DNA from: Psychrobacter maritimus | GTDB lineage: Bacteria > Pseudomonadota > Gammaproteobacteria > Pseudomonadales > Moraxellaceae | Length of the DNA: 64,000 nucleotides | Assembly (NCBI RefSeq): GCF_904846345.1 | Contig: NZ_CAJHAJ010000001.1 | Location: 62,001-126,000, forward strand | Reading direction: 5' to 3' | Part shown: piece after piece, positions 55,337 through 64,000 of the stretch | How positions within the stretch are numbered: the first letter of the stretch is position 1 | Layout: each line of letters begins with the position of its first letter | Position numbers and translations under genes: made by a program | The notes under the pieces: model-generated | Database searches by the model: none | Seen by the model: the letters and a program-made list of their open reading frames with translations, nothing else | What the model was told of the DNA's origin: nothing

Positions 55337-56095
55337 TTAACGATTAAAGCAAATACCTTGATCTTGACAATGTTTTTTTACAAGCTCATAAACCGCATCA
55401 GCGTCTAGGTTAGAACTATCTAAAACCAGCGCGTCTTCTGCAGGTTTTGACGGTGCCGTTGCACGGTTTTCATCACGATCATCACGCGCTTTAATCGTCG
55501 CAAGAATCGCTTCAAAATCGGCAGCTTGTCCCGCTTGTAAAAGCTGTGCCACGCGGCGCTCAGCACGGGCTTTGGCACTTGCCGTCAGATAGACCTTAAC
55601 ATCGGCATCTGGGAAAACCACGGTACCCATATCACGACCATCGGCAACCAATCCTGATTGGGTCGCCATATCTTGCTGCAATTTAAGCAAGGCTTGACGT
55701 ACCTTTGGATAAACTGCGACTCGTGAAGCATAACCACCGACAGTTTCATTGCGTACTTGCTCGCCAATCTTAGTACCATTAACAATGATATCCACGCGTC
55801 CTGAATCACTATTAGGCTCAAAAACTATTTGCAAGCTTTGAGTCAATGCTAATAGCGCCGCCTCATCGATACTTTGCTCGCCATCTACATTGAGCAAACC
55901 GGCTTCAAATGCCTTTAGACCAACAATGCGATATAACGCCCCTGAATCTAGCAGCTGATACCCTAACGTTTGTGCTAAGCGCCACGTAACCGTGCCTTTA
56001 CCTGCCCCACTTGAACCATCAATACAGATAACCGGATAGCGCAATGACGAAATGTCGCTATTATTATCATTAGTATTGGATGTAAAAGCAGTCAT
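55337..56095 (-). CDS. cmk: Cytidylate kinase
   Basis: Cmk phosphorylates CMP and dCMP. The P-loop reads CIDGSSGAGKGTV, followed by LDSGALYRIVGL, VADGRDMGTVVFPDA and VYLTASAKARAERR, and DRDENRATAP is the typical late motif. ATG 56095 gives 252 residues; a GTG three codons upstream (56104) is also possible. The N-terminus carries about 15 extra polar residues. It leads the cmk-rpsA-ihfB series. Confidence 0.96.
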   Translation of the reverse strand: MTAFTSNTNDNNSDISSLRYPVICIDGSSGAGKGTVTWRLAQTLGYQLLDSGALYRIVGLKAFEAGLLNVDGEQSIDEAALLALTQSLQIVFEPNSDSGRVDIIVNGTKIGEQVRNETVGGYASRVAVYPKVRQALLKLQQDMATQSGLVADGRDMGTVVFPDADVKVYLTASAKARAERRVAQLLQAGQAADFEAILATIKARDDRDENRATAPSKPAEDALVLDSSNLDADAVYELVKKHCQDQGICFNR

Positions 56096-56241
56096 AACAG
56101 TCACTTAATCGTCGGTACAGCTTACAAAATGGCAAATGGCGTAAATTTCCACTGGTTTATCAAACGCTTGCACGCCAATAAACGTGTTCGTAAGCAAATA
56201 GGGCGATAGTATAGCAAACAAACCTTCCTATCACTAGCAAT

Positions 56242-56272
56242 GAGCATAATATCTTGTTAATGGTTTATGCTC
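56242..56272 (-). terminator. Hairpin downstream of tadA
   Basis: GAGCATAA (56242-56249) and TTATGCTC (56265-56272) form an 8-bp stem just past the tadA stop. The T-rich flank is on the wrong side for minus-strand termination, so function is uncertain. Confidence 0.35.
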
Positions 56273-56282
56273 ACTTTTATTT

Positions 56283-56834
56283 TTAGCGCTTATCCTTTTT
56301 TAACGCTTGGCGGCGCTGACGAAAAAAAGCCTTTAGCATCTGACTGCTATGCTCACTACATAAGCCTTTATGTACTTGAATACTATGGTTATAAAATGGC
56401 TGGGCAGCCAAGTCCATTTGACTGCCAACCATGCCAGCCCTCGGCTCACTTGCCGCATAGACAAGTCTATCCACTCGAGCATGAATCAGCGCCCCAATAC
56501 ACATGGTACACGGCTCTAAAGTCACATATAACGTCGTCTGTAATGGCAAGCGATAGTTGTTTAAACCCATGCAAGCATCTCTTAAAGCGACAATTTCAGC
56601 ATGAGCCGTGGCATCATGACGTCCAATCGGCTCATTAAATCCTTGCCCAATTACTTGCTGATTGTGCACCAGTATCGCCCCTACTGGCACTTCTTCACGC
56701 GCGGCACCTTGTTTGGCAAGCTTAAGGGCTTTTTGCATCCACTTAACATCTTCAATCAACCAAAAGGTACTTGCCGATATCAGGCTGCTCGTTAATTGAT
56801 AAGGCTGCAAGCTTATCGTTTGTCTATGTTTCAT
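56283..56834 (-). CDS. tadA: tRNA-specific adenosine deaminase
   Basis: TadA converts A34 to inosine in tRNA-Arg. The zinc and catalytic motifs are HAEIVALRDA and LEPCTMCIGALIHARVDRLVYAA, with VPVGAILV before them. It is 183 residues, about 15 longer than usual at the N-terminus, and no clearly better internal start is seen. It converges with nothing and is followed on the same strand by cmk. Confidence 0.94.
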   Translation of the reverse strand: MKHRQTISLQPYQLTSSLISASTFWLIEDVKWMQKALKLAKQGAAREEVPVGAILVHNQQVIGQGFNEPIGRHDATAHAEIVALRDACMGLNNYRLPLQTTLYVTLEPCTMCIGALIHARVDRLVYAASEPRAGMVGSQMDLAAQPFYNHSIQVHKGLCSEHSSQMLKAFFRQRRQALKKDKR

Positions 56835-56911
56835 TTATCAGGACAACTATTATTTTGAATATTAATAGAACTATTATTTTAAAAACCACTTTTGACGATT
56901 ATTTTCAACAG

Positions 56912-57649
56912 CTACTGTGGCAGCTGCCAGTCAATTGGCGTTCGACCATACTGTAGTAGATAATCATTGGTTTTAGAAAATGGCTTAGAGCCGAAAAACC
57001 CACCACGGTTAGCAGCCAACGGTGAAGGATGTACAGCCGTCAAAATCAGATGTTTATCAGTATTAATATATTTGCCTTTTTTCTGCGCTTTACTACCCCA
57101 CAATATAAATACCGTATGCTCTGTTTGTTCATTGACCACATCAATGACCGCATCGGTAAACTGCTCCCAACCTTTATTCTGATGACTATTTGGCTCCCCT
57201 TCTCTCACGGTCAATGAGCTATTTAATAACAATACGCCTTGCTGTGCCCAGTAGGTCAGGTCACCATGTTTTGACGGCGCGATACCTATGTCACTTGCCA
57301 TCTCTTTCAATAAATTATTCAGTGACGGTGGTTTTGGAATGGCTTTGGGCACTGAAAATGATAAGCCCATTGCTTGTCCTGGTCCGTGATAAGGATCTTG
57401 ACCTAAAATCACGACTTTAACCTGTGATAAAGGGGTTAAATCTAACGCATTAAACATCAAAGGGGCTGGTGGATAGATACTATCGTCTGATTGATAGGCT
57501 TCCTTTAAAAATGCGCGCAAGTTATCCATATTGTCAGAAGTTAATTCTTCTGCTAAGGCGTTTTTCCAGTCTTCTGGTAAGCGTACATTGTCTAAAATAG
57601 CTTGTTTTTGTGCCTCTGTCTTTGTTGCTTGTACATCAAGTAATGTCAT
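56912..57649 (-). CDS. ung: Uracil-DNA glycosylase
   Basis: Ung excises uracil from DNA. The catalytic motif VVILGQDPYHGPGQAMGLSFSVP and the second motif HPSPLAANRGGFFG are intact, with LLNSSLTVREGEPNSH between. ATG 57649 has AAAGGA six bases upstream and gives 245 residues; the frame is open to a TTG at 57655. The gene lies between clpA and tadA on the same strand. Confidence 0.97.
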   Translation of the reverse strand: MTLLDVQATKTEAQKQAILDNVRLPEDWKNALAEELTSDNMDNLRAFLKEAYQSDDSIYPPAPLMFNALDLTPLSQVKVVILGQDPYHGPGQAMGLSFSVPKAIPKPPSLNNLLKEMASDIGIAPSKHGDLTYWAQQGVLLLNSSLTVREGEPNSHQNKGWEQFTDAVIDVVNEQTEHTVFILWGSKAQKKGKYINTDKHLILTAVHPSPLAANRGGFFGSKPFSKTNDYLLQYGRTPIDWQLPQ

Positions 57650-57734
57650 AATCAATCCTTTTTTATTTGTTATCAGGATACGCTAACACTGATATTAGCA
57701 AAATATTGGCGCTGCTACGTGATAATTAGCAATA

Positions 57735-57764
57735 AAAAAAACGGCTACCGCAGTAACCGTTTTT
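57735..57764 (-). terminator. Terminator of clpA
   Basis: AAAAAACGGCTAC pairs with GTAACCGTTTTT (one mismatch) around a four-base loop, 45 bp past the clpA stop on the minus strand. Confidence 0.75.
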
Positions 57765-57807
57765 ATAACGCAGTAACCATTCTTATGATACTAACAGCAA
57801 AAACTGC

Positions 57808-60372
57808 CTAGCTGGCTAATGATTCAGAGTCTGGATGCGGCTCATGTGTCTCAACAACCGTTAGAATAATACGACTGTCAGAGGAGCCTTTATCTGACCC
57901 TTTCTCAAGCTTAACCGCATTGCCGTCTTGATCTTTAGCATCTTCAGGTTCCAAGGTCAGATGGACAACCCCGCCGTTTACCAAGTTGCCAAACAAAATC
58001 ATGCTTGCCAATGGTTTCTTAATCTCGTCTTGAATCAGACGCTGCATAGGACGCGCACCCATGAGGCGATCATAACCTTTATCCGCTAAGTAATCACGTA
58101 CCTCATCATCAATCTCTAGCGTTACTTGTTTATCATCAAGCTGGACTTGTAGCTCAACCAAGAACTTATCGACTACAGAGACGACGACAGAGGTATCCAG
58201 TGGATTAAATTGAATGATGGCATCAAGACGGTTACGGAACTCAGGCGTAAACACACGTTTGAGCGCCTCAGTATTATCACGGCTATGGTCTTGCTGTGTG
58301 AAGCCCATAGAAGAACGACTGATACTATCCGCACCAACGTTGGTGGTCATAATCACAATCACTTGCTTAAAGATAGCGACGCGACCGTTGTTATCAGTCA
58401 AGGTACCATGATCCATCACTTGCAATAACAAGTTAAAGACATCTGGATGGGCTTTTTCGATTTCATCAAGCAACAACACGCAATGCGGATGCTGATTGAT
58501 TTTTTCGGTAAGCAAACCGCCTTGGTCATAGCCAACATAACCTGGAGGCGCACCTATCAGACGTGAAGCAGTATGCGCTTCCATATACTCTGACATATCA
58601 AAGCGTACCAACTCGACGCCTAATAAGTTTGCTAGCTGACGCGAGACCTCTGTTTTACCAACCCCGGTAGGACCAGCAAACATAAATGAACCAATTGGCT
58701 TATCGGGTGCTTTAAGACCGGCACGCGATAATTTAATTGCATCGGCTAAGGTTTCAATCGCTTCATCTTGCCCAAACACCAAGTGCTTCAAATCACGGTC
58801 TAAATGCTGAAGAATACTCTTATCATCACTGGATACGGATTTGGGTGGAATACGCGCAAGCTTGGCAACGATAGCTTCAATATCAGCGACATCAATTTTT
58901 ATCGGTGCACGTTTGCCTTTAGATTTTTTAGACCCATCAGCTTTTGCTCTATCGTTGGCTTTGGCAGCATTTGCTTCGTCTTGCATCTCATTGACCGTGC
59001 CTATCTCATCAATACTGTCGTCATCAACGCCCTCAAAACCTTCTTCATCGGCATCGATTTGCGCATCAAAATCTTGCTCTAAATCAGCGATAAAGCTTTC
59101 TTCGGCGTCAATATCGTCCAAATCAGCGACGATACCCAAACGCTTATACGCACCGGCTTCATCGATGACATCGATGGCTTTATCCGGTAAAAAACGCTCG
59201 TGGATATGTTTGGCTGATAATTGAACGGCCGTTACCAAGGCCTCGTCGGTATATTCGACATTATGGAACTCTTCGTAGCGCGGTTTCAGCCCACGTAAGA
59301 TATCGATACTGTCATCAACACTTGGCTCTTTCACATCAATCTTTTGGAAACGACGTGACAATGCGTGATCTTTTTCAAACACCTGACGATATTCAGTAAA
59401 GGTTGTCGAGCCAATGCAGCGCAGCTCACCATTGGCAAGTGCCGGTTTGATTAAGTTTGATACATCCATATTGCTACTCATTGACGAGCCTGCGCCAATA
59501 ATCATATGAATCTCATCAATAAACAAAATTGCATTGGGCTTTTTCTTTAGCGCATCAAGCAGCGACTTCATGCGTTTTTCAAAATCACCACGATACTTAG
59601 TACCGGCGATTAGCGAGCCGATATCTAGACTATAAATCACGCAGCCGTTGAGTGGCTTCGGTGCTTTATCATTGATAATCAACCACGCCAAACCTTCTGC
59701 AATCGAGGTTTTACCCACGCCCGGTTCACCCACCAATAACGGGTTATTTTTACGGCGACGACATAACACTTGGGCCGCGCGCTCAATTTCAGGGCCACGG
59801 CCAATTAATGGATCGGTTTTACCTTCAGCGGCGCGTTGGTTTAAGTTGGTCGCAAATTCGACCAAGGGATCTTTACTGGTCTTTTCTGAGGCACTACGGC
59901 GCTCACCTGTCATCGAAGCACGTGGCTCAGATGGCTCGTCTTTATCTTGACCGTGTGATAAATACTGAGTCAGCTCAAGGCGACTGATGCCCTGCTTTTT
60001 GAGCAAATAAACGGCGTAAGTATCATGCTCTGAAAACATCGATACCAAAATATCAGACCCTTCAACCAGACGACCGCCACCAATAGACTGCACATGGAAA
60101 ATAGCCCGTTGCAGGATACGATCAAAGCTTTGGGTCGGTTGTGGTGATTGCTCAGTCTCAGCATCGACCGTTGGCGTATGCTTATTGATATAAGCTTCAA
60201 GCTCGCTACGCAAGGTTGAGACATTGGCATTGCAAGCAGTCAACGTATTGGCAGCATTGGTATTTTCTAATAATGCCAGTAGTAGATGTTCAACAGTGAG
60301 ATACTCATGCGATTTTTGGCGCGCAAGTGTCATTGCTAAACGCAAAGAAACTTCAAGATGACGACTTAACAT
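57808..60372 (-). CDS. clpA: Clp protease ATP-binding subunit ClpA
   Basis: ClpA is the AAA+ unfoldase that feeds proteins to ClpP. The N-domain (residues 1-150), the first ATPase (GEPGVGKTS, LFIDEIH) and the second (GPTGVGKTE, LLLDEIEKAHPD) are all intact, and the IGF/L-type ClpP loop region follows the second Walker B. At 854 residues it is about 95 longer than E. coli ClpA. Most of the excess is a strongly acidic insert (about residues 412-490) at the end of the first ATPase module, between AGAYKRLG and KIDVADIEAIVAKLARIP, ending in a lysine-rich patch. clpS lies 700 bp upstream. Confidence 0.95.
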   Translation of the reverse strand: MLSRHLEVSLRLAMTLARQKSHEYLTVEHLLLALLENTNAANTLTACNANVSTLRSELEAYINKHTPTVDAETEQSPQPTQSFDRILQRAIFHVQSIGGGRLVEGSDILVSMFSEHDTYAVYLLKKQGISRLELTQYLSHGQDKDEPSEPRASMTGERRSASEKTSKDPLVEFATNLNQRAAEGKTDPLIGRGPEIERAAQVLCRRRKNNPLLVGEPGVGKTSIAEGLAWLIINDKAPKPLNGCVIYSLDIGSLIAGTKYRGDFEKRMKSLLDALKKKPNAILFIDEIHMIIGAGSSMSSNMDVSNLIKPALANGELRCIGSTTFTEYRQVFEKDHALSRRFQKIDVKEPSVDDSIDILRGLKPRYEEFHNVEYTDEALVTAVQLSAKHIHERFLPDKAIDVIDEAGAYKRLGIVADLDDIDAEESFIADLEQDFDAQIDADEEGFEGVDDDSIDEIGTVNEMQDEANAAKANDRAKADGSKKSKGKRAPIKIDVADIEAIVAKLARIPPKSVSSDDKSILQHLDRDLKHLVFGQDEAIETLADAIKLSRAGLKAPDKPIGSFMFAGPTGVGKTEVSRQLANLLGVELVRFDMSEYMEAHTASRLIGAPPGYVGYDQGGLLTEKINQHPHCVLLLDEIEKAHPDVFNLLLQVMDHGTLTDNNGRVAIFKQVIVIMTTNVGADSISRSSMGFTQQDHSRDNTEALKRVFTPEFRNRLDAIIQFNPLDTSVVVSVVDKFLVELQVQLDDKQVTLEIDDEVRDYLADKGYDRLMGARPMQRLIQDEIKKPLASMILFGNLVNGGVVHLTLEPEDAKDQDGNAVKLEKGSDKGSSDSRIILTVVETHEPHPDSESLAS

Positions 60373-61070
60373 AAGGACTTCCTACGGTTGTACCTATCTT
60401 ATTATTGATAGCTTTATGAATGAGTTAGTAACTAAATCAGGGCGATAGATGGATTGTTCAAGGGCTATGTTAGGTTTATTAAGAGACTTTACTCAATGTT
60501 ATTCAATACCGACTTCCATGACGTAGACATTATTTTCAGCTTACCTTTATATCAACATGATACTTAAAGATAGTCAATCTATTAACGCCGATTAAAATGT
60601 ATCGAAGTGTCCACCAAGCTTGTTAGAAGCATTGATACAGCCAAAAAACCATAAGCAATAAAGTAATGTGAGCGTATATTTTCGAGATTGGTTGTTGAAT
60701 ATAGCAGAGATAAAAATGCTAAAACGATTTAAAAAAACGAGGGGTAAACTGAGATTAAGTGTACAAGAGTATACTTTAATATATAGGGCTATATCAGAGG
60801 AAAATCAAGTCTAAAATGAAAGGGTTAGACATATTAAAGAGACAATAACTGGCGAGATACTAAATTTGCAGACATTAGACTTAAAGTGAGTCAATATATT
60901 AGAGCAAACCATTAAATAACTCATCAGGCTTGCTCTATTTCTCTAGGTTAGAAAGCATTTTGAAGGGTAAAAGCTAATGGTATAAATAAGATAGTAGCAA
61001 TTGACATAAAAACAGAGTTCATATAAATAGGGAAAATGTAGAAAACTTATCACAGAAGCGTGCTAAAAAA
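60373..61070. other. 700-bp spacer between clpS and clpA
   Basis: This region is AT-rich and has no open frame of note on either strand. I see only short imperfect inverted repeats (for example GTCTAA/TTAGAC near 60810-60832). The clpA promoter must lie here. A small RNA gene is possible but not supported by any structure I can point to. Confidence 0.5.
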
Positions 61071-61478
61071 CTATTCGCCTTGATGCGGCTCTATTTGAGT
61101 CAATAAAGGATAGCCTTCACGGTGCGCAAGGCTATTAACTTTTTTAGCTTTGGTTTCAGCAATGTCTTTTGGATAAATACCCGCAATACCTTTGCTACTA
61201 TTATGAATGGTCAGCATAATCTCAACCGCTGAATCCATACTATGACGGAATTCTGACTGCAGCACATAAACGACAAACTCCATCGGCGTGTAGTTATCGT
61301 TATACATCACCACCGCATACATCGGTGGTTTTGCCACTTCTGGCTCTGCCACTAATACGTCAGCTTGCGGTGTGGTTTCACCTTCAGGATCGCCATCTTG
61401 CGCAAAATGCGTCGGTATATTGGGGAAATGCCAATCCGCAACGGTGGGCGTTGATTGTAATAGGGTTTGTTTTATCAT
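61071..61478 (-). CDS. clpS: ClpA adaptor ClpS
   Basis: ClpS delivers N-degron substrates to ClpA. The core YAVVMYNDNYTPMEFVVYVL (the N-degron pocket region), then VEIMLTIHNSSKGIAGIYPKDIAETKA, is canonical. At 135 residues it is about 30 longer than usual because of an acidic, Pro-rich N-terminal arm (about residues 1-50), the part that enters ClpA. It is on the same strand as clpA but well separated, unlike the usual near-adjacent pair. Confidence 0.94.
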   Translation of the reverse strand: MIKQTLLQSTPTVADWHFPNIPTHFAQDGDPEGETTPQADVLVAEPEVAKPPMYAVVMYNDNYTPMEFVVYVLQSEFRHSMDSAVEIMLTIHNSSKGIAGIYPKDIAETKAKKVNSLAHREGYPLLTQIEPHQGE

Positions 61479-61636
61479 AATTAGAATACAAATTAATAGG
61501 TGTGTTTATAACAACATAAAGGGGGATTAAAAAAGATTGGCAGACATGCTGATATGTCACTAGGCCAGCCATTGGACACAGCAACATAAAAATAGTAAAA
61601 GATGCAAACAATAACTCTCAATCAAACCTTAAAAGA

Positions 61637-62533
61637 TTAAGGTTCAATCGGGCTTTCATCAACCTCTGGTAAGTCTAATAACGACAGCGGCATATTATCA
61701 ACCTTGTCGCCAAGCTTCCAATCGTATAATTGCTCTACTTCCTGTCCACCTGCTCGCAAGCTCAGCTTAACCTGCAACGGCTTAAAGCCTGACGGCATCA
61801 TAAAGCGTCCGCGAATTCGCGTAATTCCTTCAATGGTATAACTTGCTGGCTCTAATGGCACTTCTACAAAGTCATCGTCATTGAGCAAGGTTAACGTTGG
61901 TTTTAAGCGCTTCGCTTTACCATCGCTGGCAAGCATACCAATATCGAAGCCATATTCAAAAGCATTCTCAGGTAGAGGTTCAATTTTCGCGCCAAGTATC
62001 TGTAATGGCATACCACCTTGTTCGCTAATGATTTCGGCATATATCTCATTAAGCTGCGCCACTTGTTTGTTTTCAACCGTCAGTTCTTGCTGATTTTCGC
62101 GTAGCTCTTTTAGGTTTGCCAAACTTATTTCTAGCTCTTGCTTAGCGGTAGCCGCTTCATTGGTCGCGATCTTACTGCTAAGACGTAAATCTTTTAGCTC
62201 TTGCGTCGCCTCTTTACTGGTAATAACTGCTTGCTTGGCTTCCGTTTGCATCGAATAATAGCCGCGCTGATAGCCAAGCTTATGACCAAATAACAGCCCA
62301 ACCCCCGCAGTTACCAATATCGCCACCACAAATAATGCCAATACTAAAGTAGACGCACCTTGCTGTGACTGACTGATGCCATGGCGACTGATAGCCGCAG
62401 TATTACTACGATAACAATTACGATAATCAGGGTAAGAGAGATGCAGACTACCCTCCAAATCATAAGAAATAGAGTCTTGGCACGCTAAACGTGCTGGCTG
62501 TGGGCAAAGGCGTAGTACACTCTTCAAACGCAT
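61637..62533 (-). CDS. DUF6776-like membrane protein
   Basis: After about 60 polar residues there is one membrane helix (STLVLALFVVAILVTAGVGLLFG), a periplasmic coiled coil (about residues 95-165, KQELEISLANLKELRENQQEL) and a C-terminal beta-rich domain (LQILGAKIEPLPENAFEYGFDI). This layout and the position beside argC match an uncharacterised family near argC in Pseudomonas (DUF6776-like, from memory). The function is unknown; a cell-envelope scaffold would fit. argC lies 103 bp upstream on the same strand. Confidence 0.75.
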   Translation of the reverse strand: MRLKSVLRLCPQPARLACQDSISYDLEGSLHLSYPDYRNCYRSNTAAISRHGISQSQQGASTLVLALFVVAILVTAGVGLLFGHKLGYQRGYYSMQTEAKQAVITSKEATQELKDLRLSSKIATNEAATAKQELEISLANLKELRENQQELTVENKQVAQLNEIYAEIISEQGGMPLQILGAKIEPLPENAFEYGFDIGMLASDGKAKRLKPTLTLLNDDDFVEVPLEPASYTIEGITRIRGRFMMPSGFKPLQVKLSLRAGGQEVEQLYDWKLGDKVDNMPLSLLDLPEVDESPIEP

Positions 62534-62636
62534 TTAGACAGTATCTCTTAACAGTAAGGGCAGGTTATTATAGCGGAATTTATAATCAATACCTAGCGCC
62601 ATAAACATGAAGGATTTGATAATAGATAAACATCTG

Positions 62637-63704
62637 TTAAGGAACGATAGGGGCAAAGTTTAAGCCCATTGATTCATCGAAACCAAACATCACATTCATA
62701 TTTTGCACCGCTTGCCCAGCCGCACCTTTCACCAAGTTGTCTTGCACGACAATCACCGTCAGCTCGGCACGCGCATTGTTTTGATGGATACCAATACGCA
62801 GGCGATTGCTGGCACGCACACTGCGCGTATCAGGATAAAGACCCTTTGGCATCACATCCACAAAGGGTTCTGCAGCGTAGCTTGTCTCAAATACTTGCTG
62901 CCAATCAATAGCAGCGCCTGCATCCGTCAGCTCAAGATGAATAGAGCTGAGCATCCCGCGTATCATCGGCACAAGATGGGGTAAAAAACGGATACGATGG
63001 CTAAATTGACTCTCTAATAACTGAGCAACACCCTGCTCAATCTCCGGTAAATGCCGATGACCTTCAACGCTATAGGCTTTGAAATTGTCTGTGGTTTCAG
63101 CATAGTTAAGGGCAAGCTTTGCTTGACGACCCGCGCCCGAAACGCCAGATTTCGCATCGATAACGATACGTGATTCAACCAGTCTTTCTGCTTGCTTATT
63201 TTGCGCATCGATAATGGGTTTTAAGCCCAAGATAGCTGTGGTTGGATAACAGCCAGGGTTACCGACCACCAAAGCATCGGCAAGTTTTTCACGGTTGACT
63301 TCAGGTAAGCCATAAACGGCTGTCTTTAATAATTCAGGACAGGCATGGGCTTGCTGATACCAGTGCTCAAAATCTGCTAATGACTGCAAGCGAAAATCGG
63401 CCGCCAAATCAATGACCTTTACGCCGGCTGCCGTTAATGCCTCTGCTTGCTTCATTGCCACGCCATGCGGGGTCGCAAAGAATACCACATCGCATTTTTG
63501 CAAGGTCGCTAGCGTCTCATCACCTAAATCGCTAAAAACGATATCGGAGATGCCGCGTAAGCTTGGGAATATCTCATCAGCTCGGGTGCCAGCTTCGCTA
63601 CGTGAGGTTAGCAAATCAATAGACACTTCAGGATGGGCAGATAATAAGCGAATCAGCTCAATACCTGTATAGCCTGTGCCGCCGACAATCGCTGCTGAAA
63701 TCAT
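62637..63704 (-). CDS. argC: N-acetyl-gamma-glutamyl-phosphate reductase
   Basis: ArgC catalyses the third step of arginine synthesis. The dinucleotide motif IVGGTGYTGIELIRLL, the catalytic cysteine in VGNPGCYPTTAILGLKP, and HLVPMIRGMLSSIHLEL are present. The length is 355 residues, about 10 more than usual. An AAGGG-like site precedes the ATG. Its upstream region contains the 16-bp tandem array, which begins 86 bp before the start codon. Confidence 0.96.
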   Translation of the reverse strand: MISAAIVGGTGYTGIELIRLLSAHPEVSIDLLTSRSEAGTRADEIFPSLRGISDIVFSDLGDETLATLQKCDVVFFATPHGVAMKQAEALTAAGVKVIDLAADFRLQSLADFEHWYQQAHACPELLKTAVYGLPEVNREKLADALVVGNPGCYPTTAILGLKPIIDAQNKQAERLVESRIVIDAKSGVSGAGRQAKLALNYAETTDNFKAYSVEGHRHLPEIEQGVAQLLESQFSHRIRFLPHLVPMIRGMLSSIHLELTDAGAAIDWQQVFETSYAAEPFVDVMPKGLYPDTRSVRASNRLRIGIHQNNARAELTVIVVQDNLVKGAAGQAVQNMNVMFGFDESMGLNFAPIVP

Positions 63705-64000
63705 AAGATATCCCTTTTTCTTTTATGCAGTTTCTTACTCAATTAATGGTAGATAGCTATAATGTCTACACCTAAGTATAAACATCATAGCGTGTAAATT
63801 TAATAACGTCTAAATTTAATAACGTCTAAATTTAATAGCGTGTAAATTTAATAACGTCTAAATTTAATAGCGTCTAAATTTAATAGCGTCTAAATTTAAT
63901 AGCGTCTAAATTTAATAACGTCTAAATTTAATAGCGTCTAAATTTAATAGCGTCTAAATTTAATAGCGTCTAAATTTATCGCTTTTAATAAACTTACGCT
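63705..64000. other. argC upstream region
   Basis: This region runs to the window edge and consists mainly of the 16-bp tandem array. The 86 bp between the argC start and the array probably contain the core promoter. No gene is seen. Confidence 0.6.
63791..63978. repeat. 16-bp tandem repeat array, eleven full copies plus a partial one
   Basis: The unit CGTCTAAATTTAATAG repeats with strict 16-bp spacing from 63791 to 63966 and a 12-base partial unit follows. Variation is confined to two positions: base 4 (C or G) and base 16 (G or A). The order of variants is uneven, as expected from slippage or unequal exchange. Confidence 0.97.

Noticed and set aside
60373..61070. tRNA or small RNA gene in the clpS-clpA gap
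   Set aside because: No cloverleaf, T-loop consensus or strong terminator hairpin could be found by reading both strands.
63791..63978. CRISPR array
   Set aside because: Units are 16 bp with no unique spacers between them and no cas genes nearby; it is a simple tandem repeat.

Overview
The window is ordinary chromosomal DNA of a gammaproteobacterium, most likely a Psychrobacter or another Moraxellaceae (inferred from gene order and protein character, not from a search). Pointers are the pseudomonad-type orders alaS-lysC-csrA and rpsA-ihfB-lapA-pyrF, mrcB followed by a TPR lipoprotein (LpoP type), AT-rich spacers, and conserved proteins carrying acidic or low-complexity extensions. About 49 protein genes are supported. 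I see no tRNA, rRNA, transposase gene, prophage or CRISPR array.

Layout. 1-3.6 kb: aroC (cut by the left edge) and prmB on the minus strand, then a plus-strand L,D-transpeptidase. 3.8-6.2 kb: a tiny membrane protein and a DUF389 membrane protein with a long acidic head. 6.5-11.9 kb: alaS, lysC (with an internal ribosome-binding site and start), csrA and a HopJ-family gene. 12-17.3 kb: yeaC, nadK, a Bax-inhibitor-1-like membrane protein and a CcoI/FixI-type copper P-type ATPase. 18.1-26.6 kb, all plus strand: mrcB-lpoP (cell-wall synthase and activator), prmA, a zinc-ribbon/DUF3426 protein, fis and purH. 26.8-29.4 kb: ppiD and a HU gene. 30.1 kb: an unrecognised tail-anchored protein.

31.3-37.6 kb is the iron-sulfur cluster operon iscR-iscS-iscU-iscA-hscB-hscA-fdx, with unusually long, structured spacers. 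37.8-47.6 kb, minus strand: a membrane class III nucleotide cyclase, a lipoprotein neutral ceramidase, a HIT protein, mfd and rraA. 47.7-57.7 kb: an NAD(P)-binding protein, rpsT, a histidine phosphatase, a metallophosphoesterase, pyrF-lapA-ihfB-rpsA-cmk, tadA and ung. 57.8-63.7 kb, minus strand: clpA, clpS (700 bp apart), a DUF6776-like protein and argC. The right edge is a 16-bp tandem repeat array upstream of argC.

No obviously new multi-gene system is present. The noteworthy material is in the non-coding DNA and protein architectures: the argC array, an 18-bp array overlapping the rraA stop codon, an 18-bp array before hscA, hairpins inside the isc operon, a terminator-like hairpin plus five-codon ORF directly before purH, mutually exclusive hairpins after prmA, an IR element before mrcB, an acidic insert in ClpA and a cyclase with an atypical purine-pocket residue.
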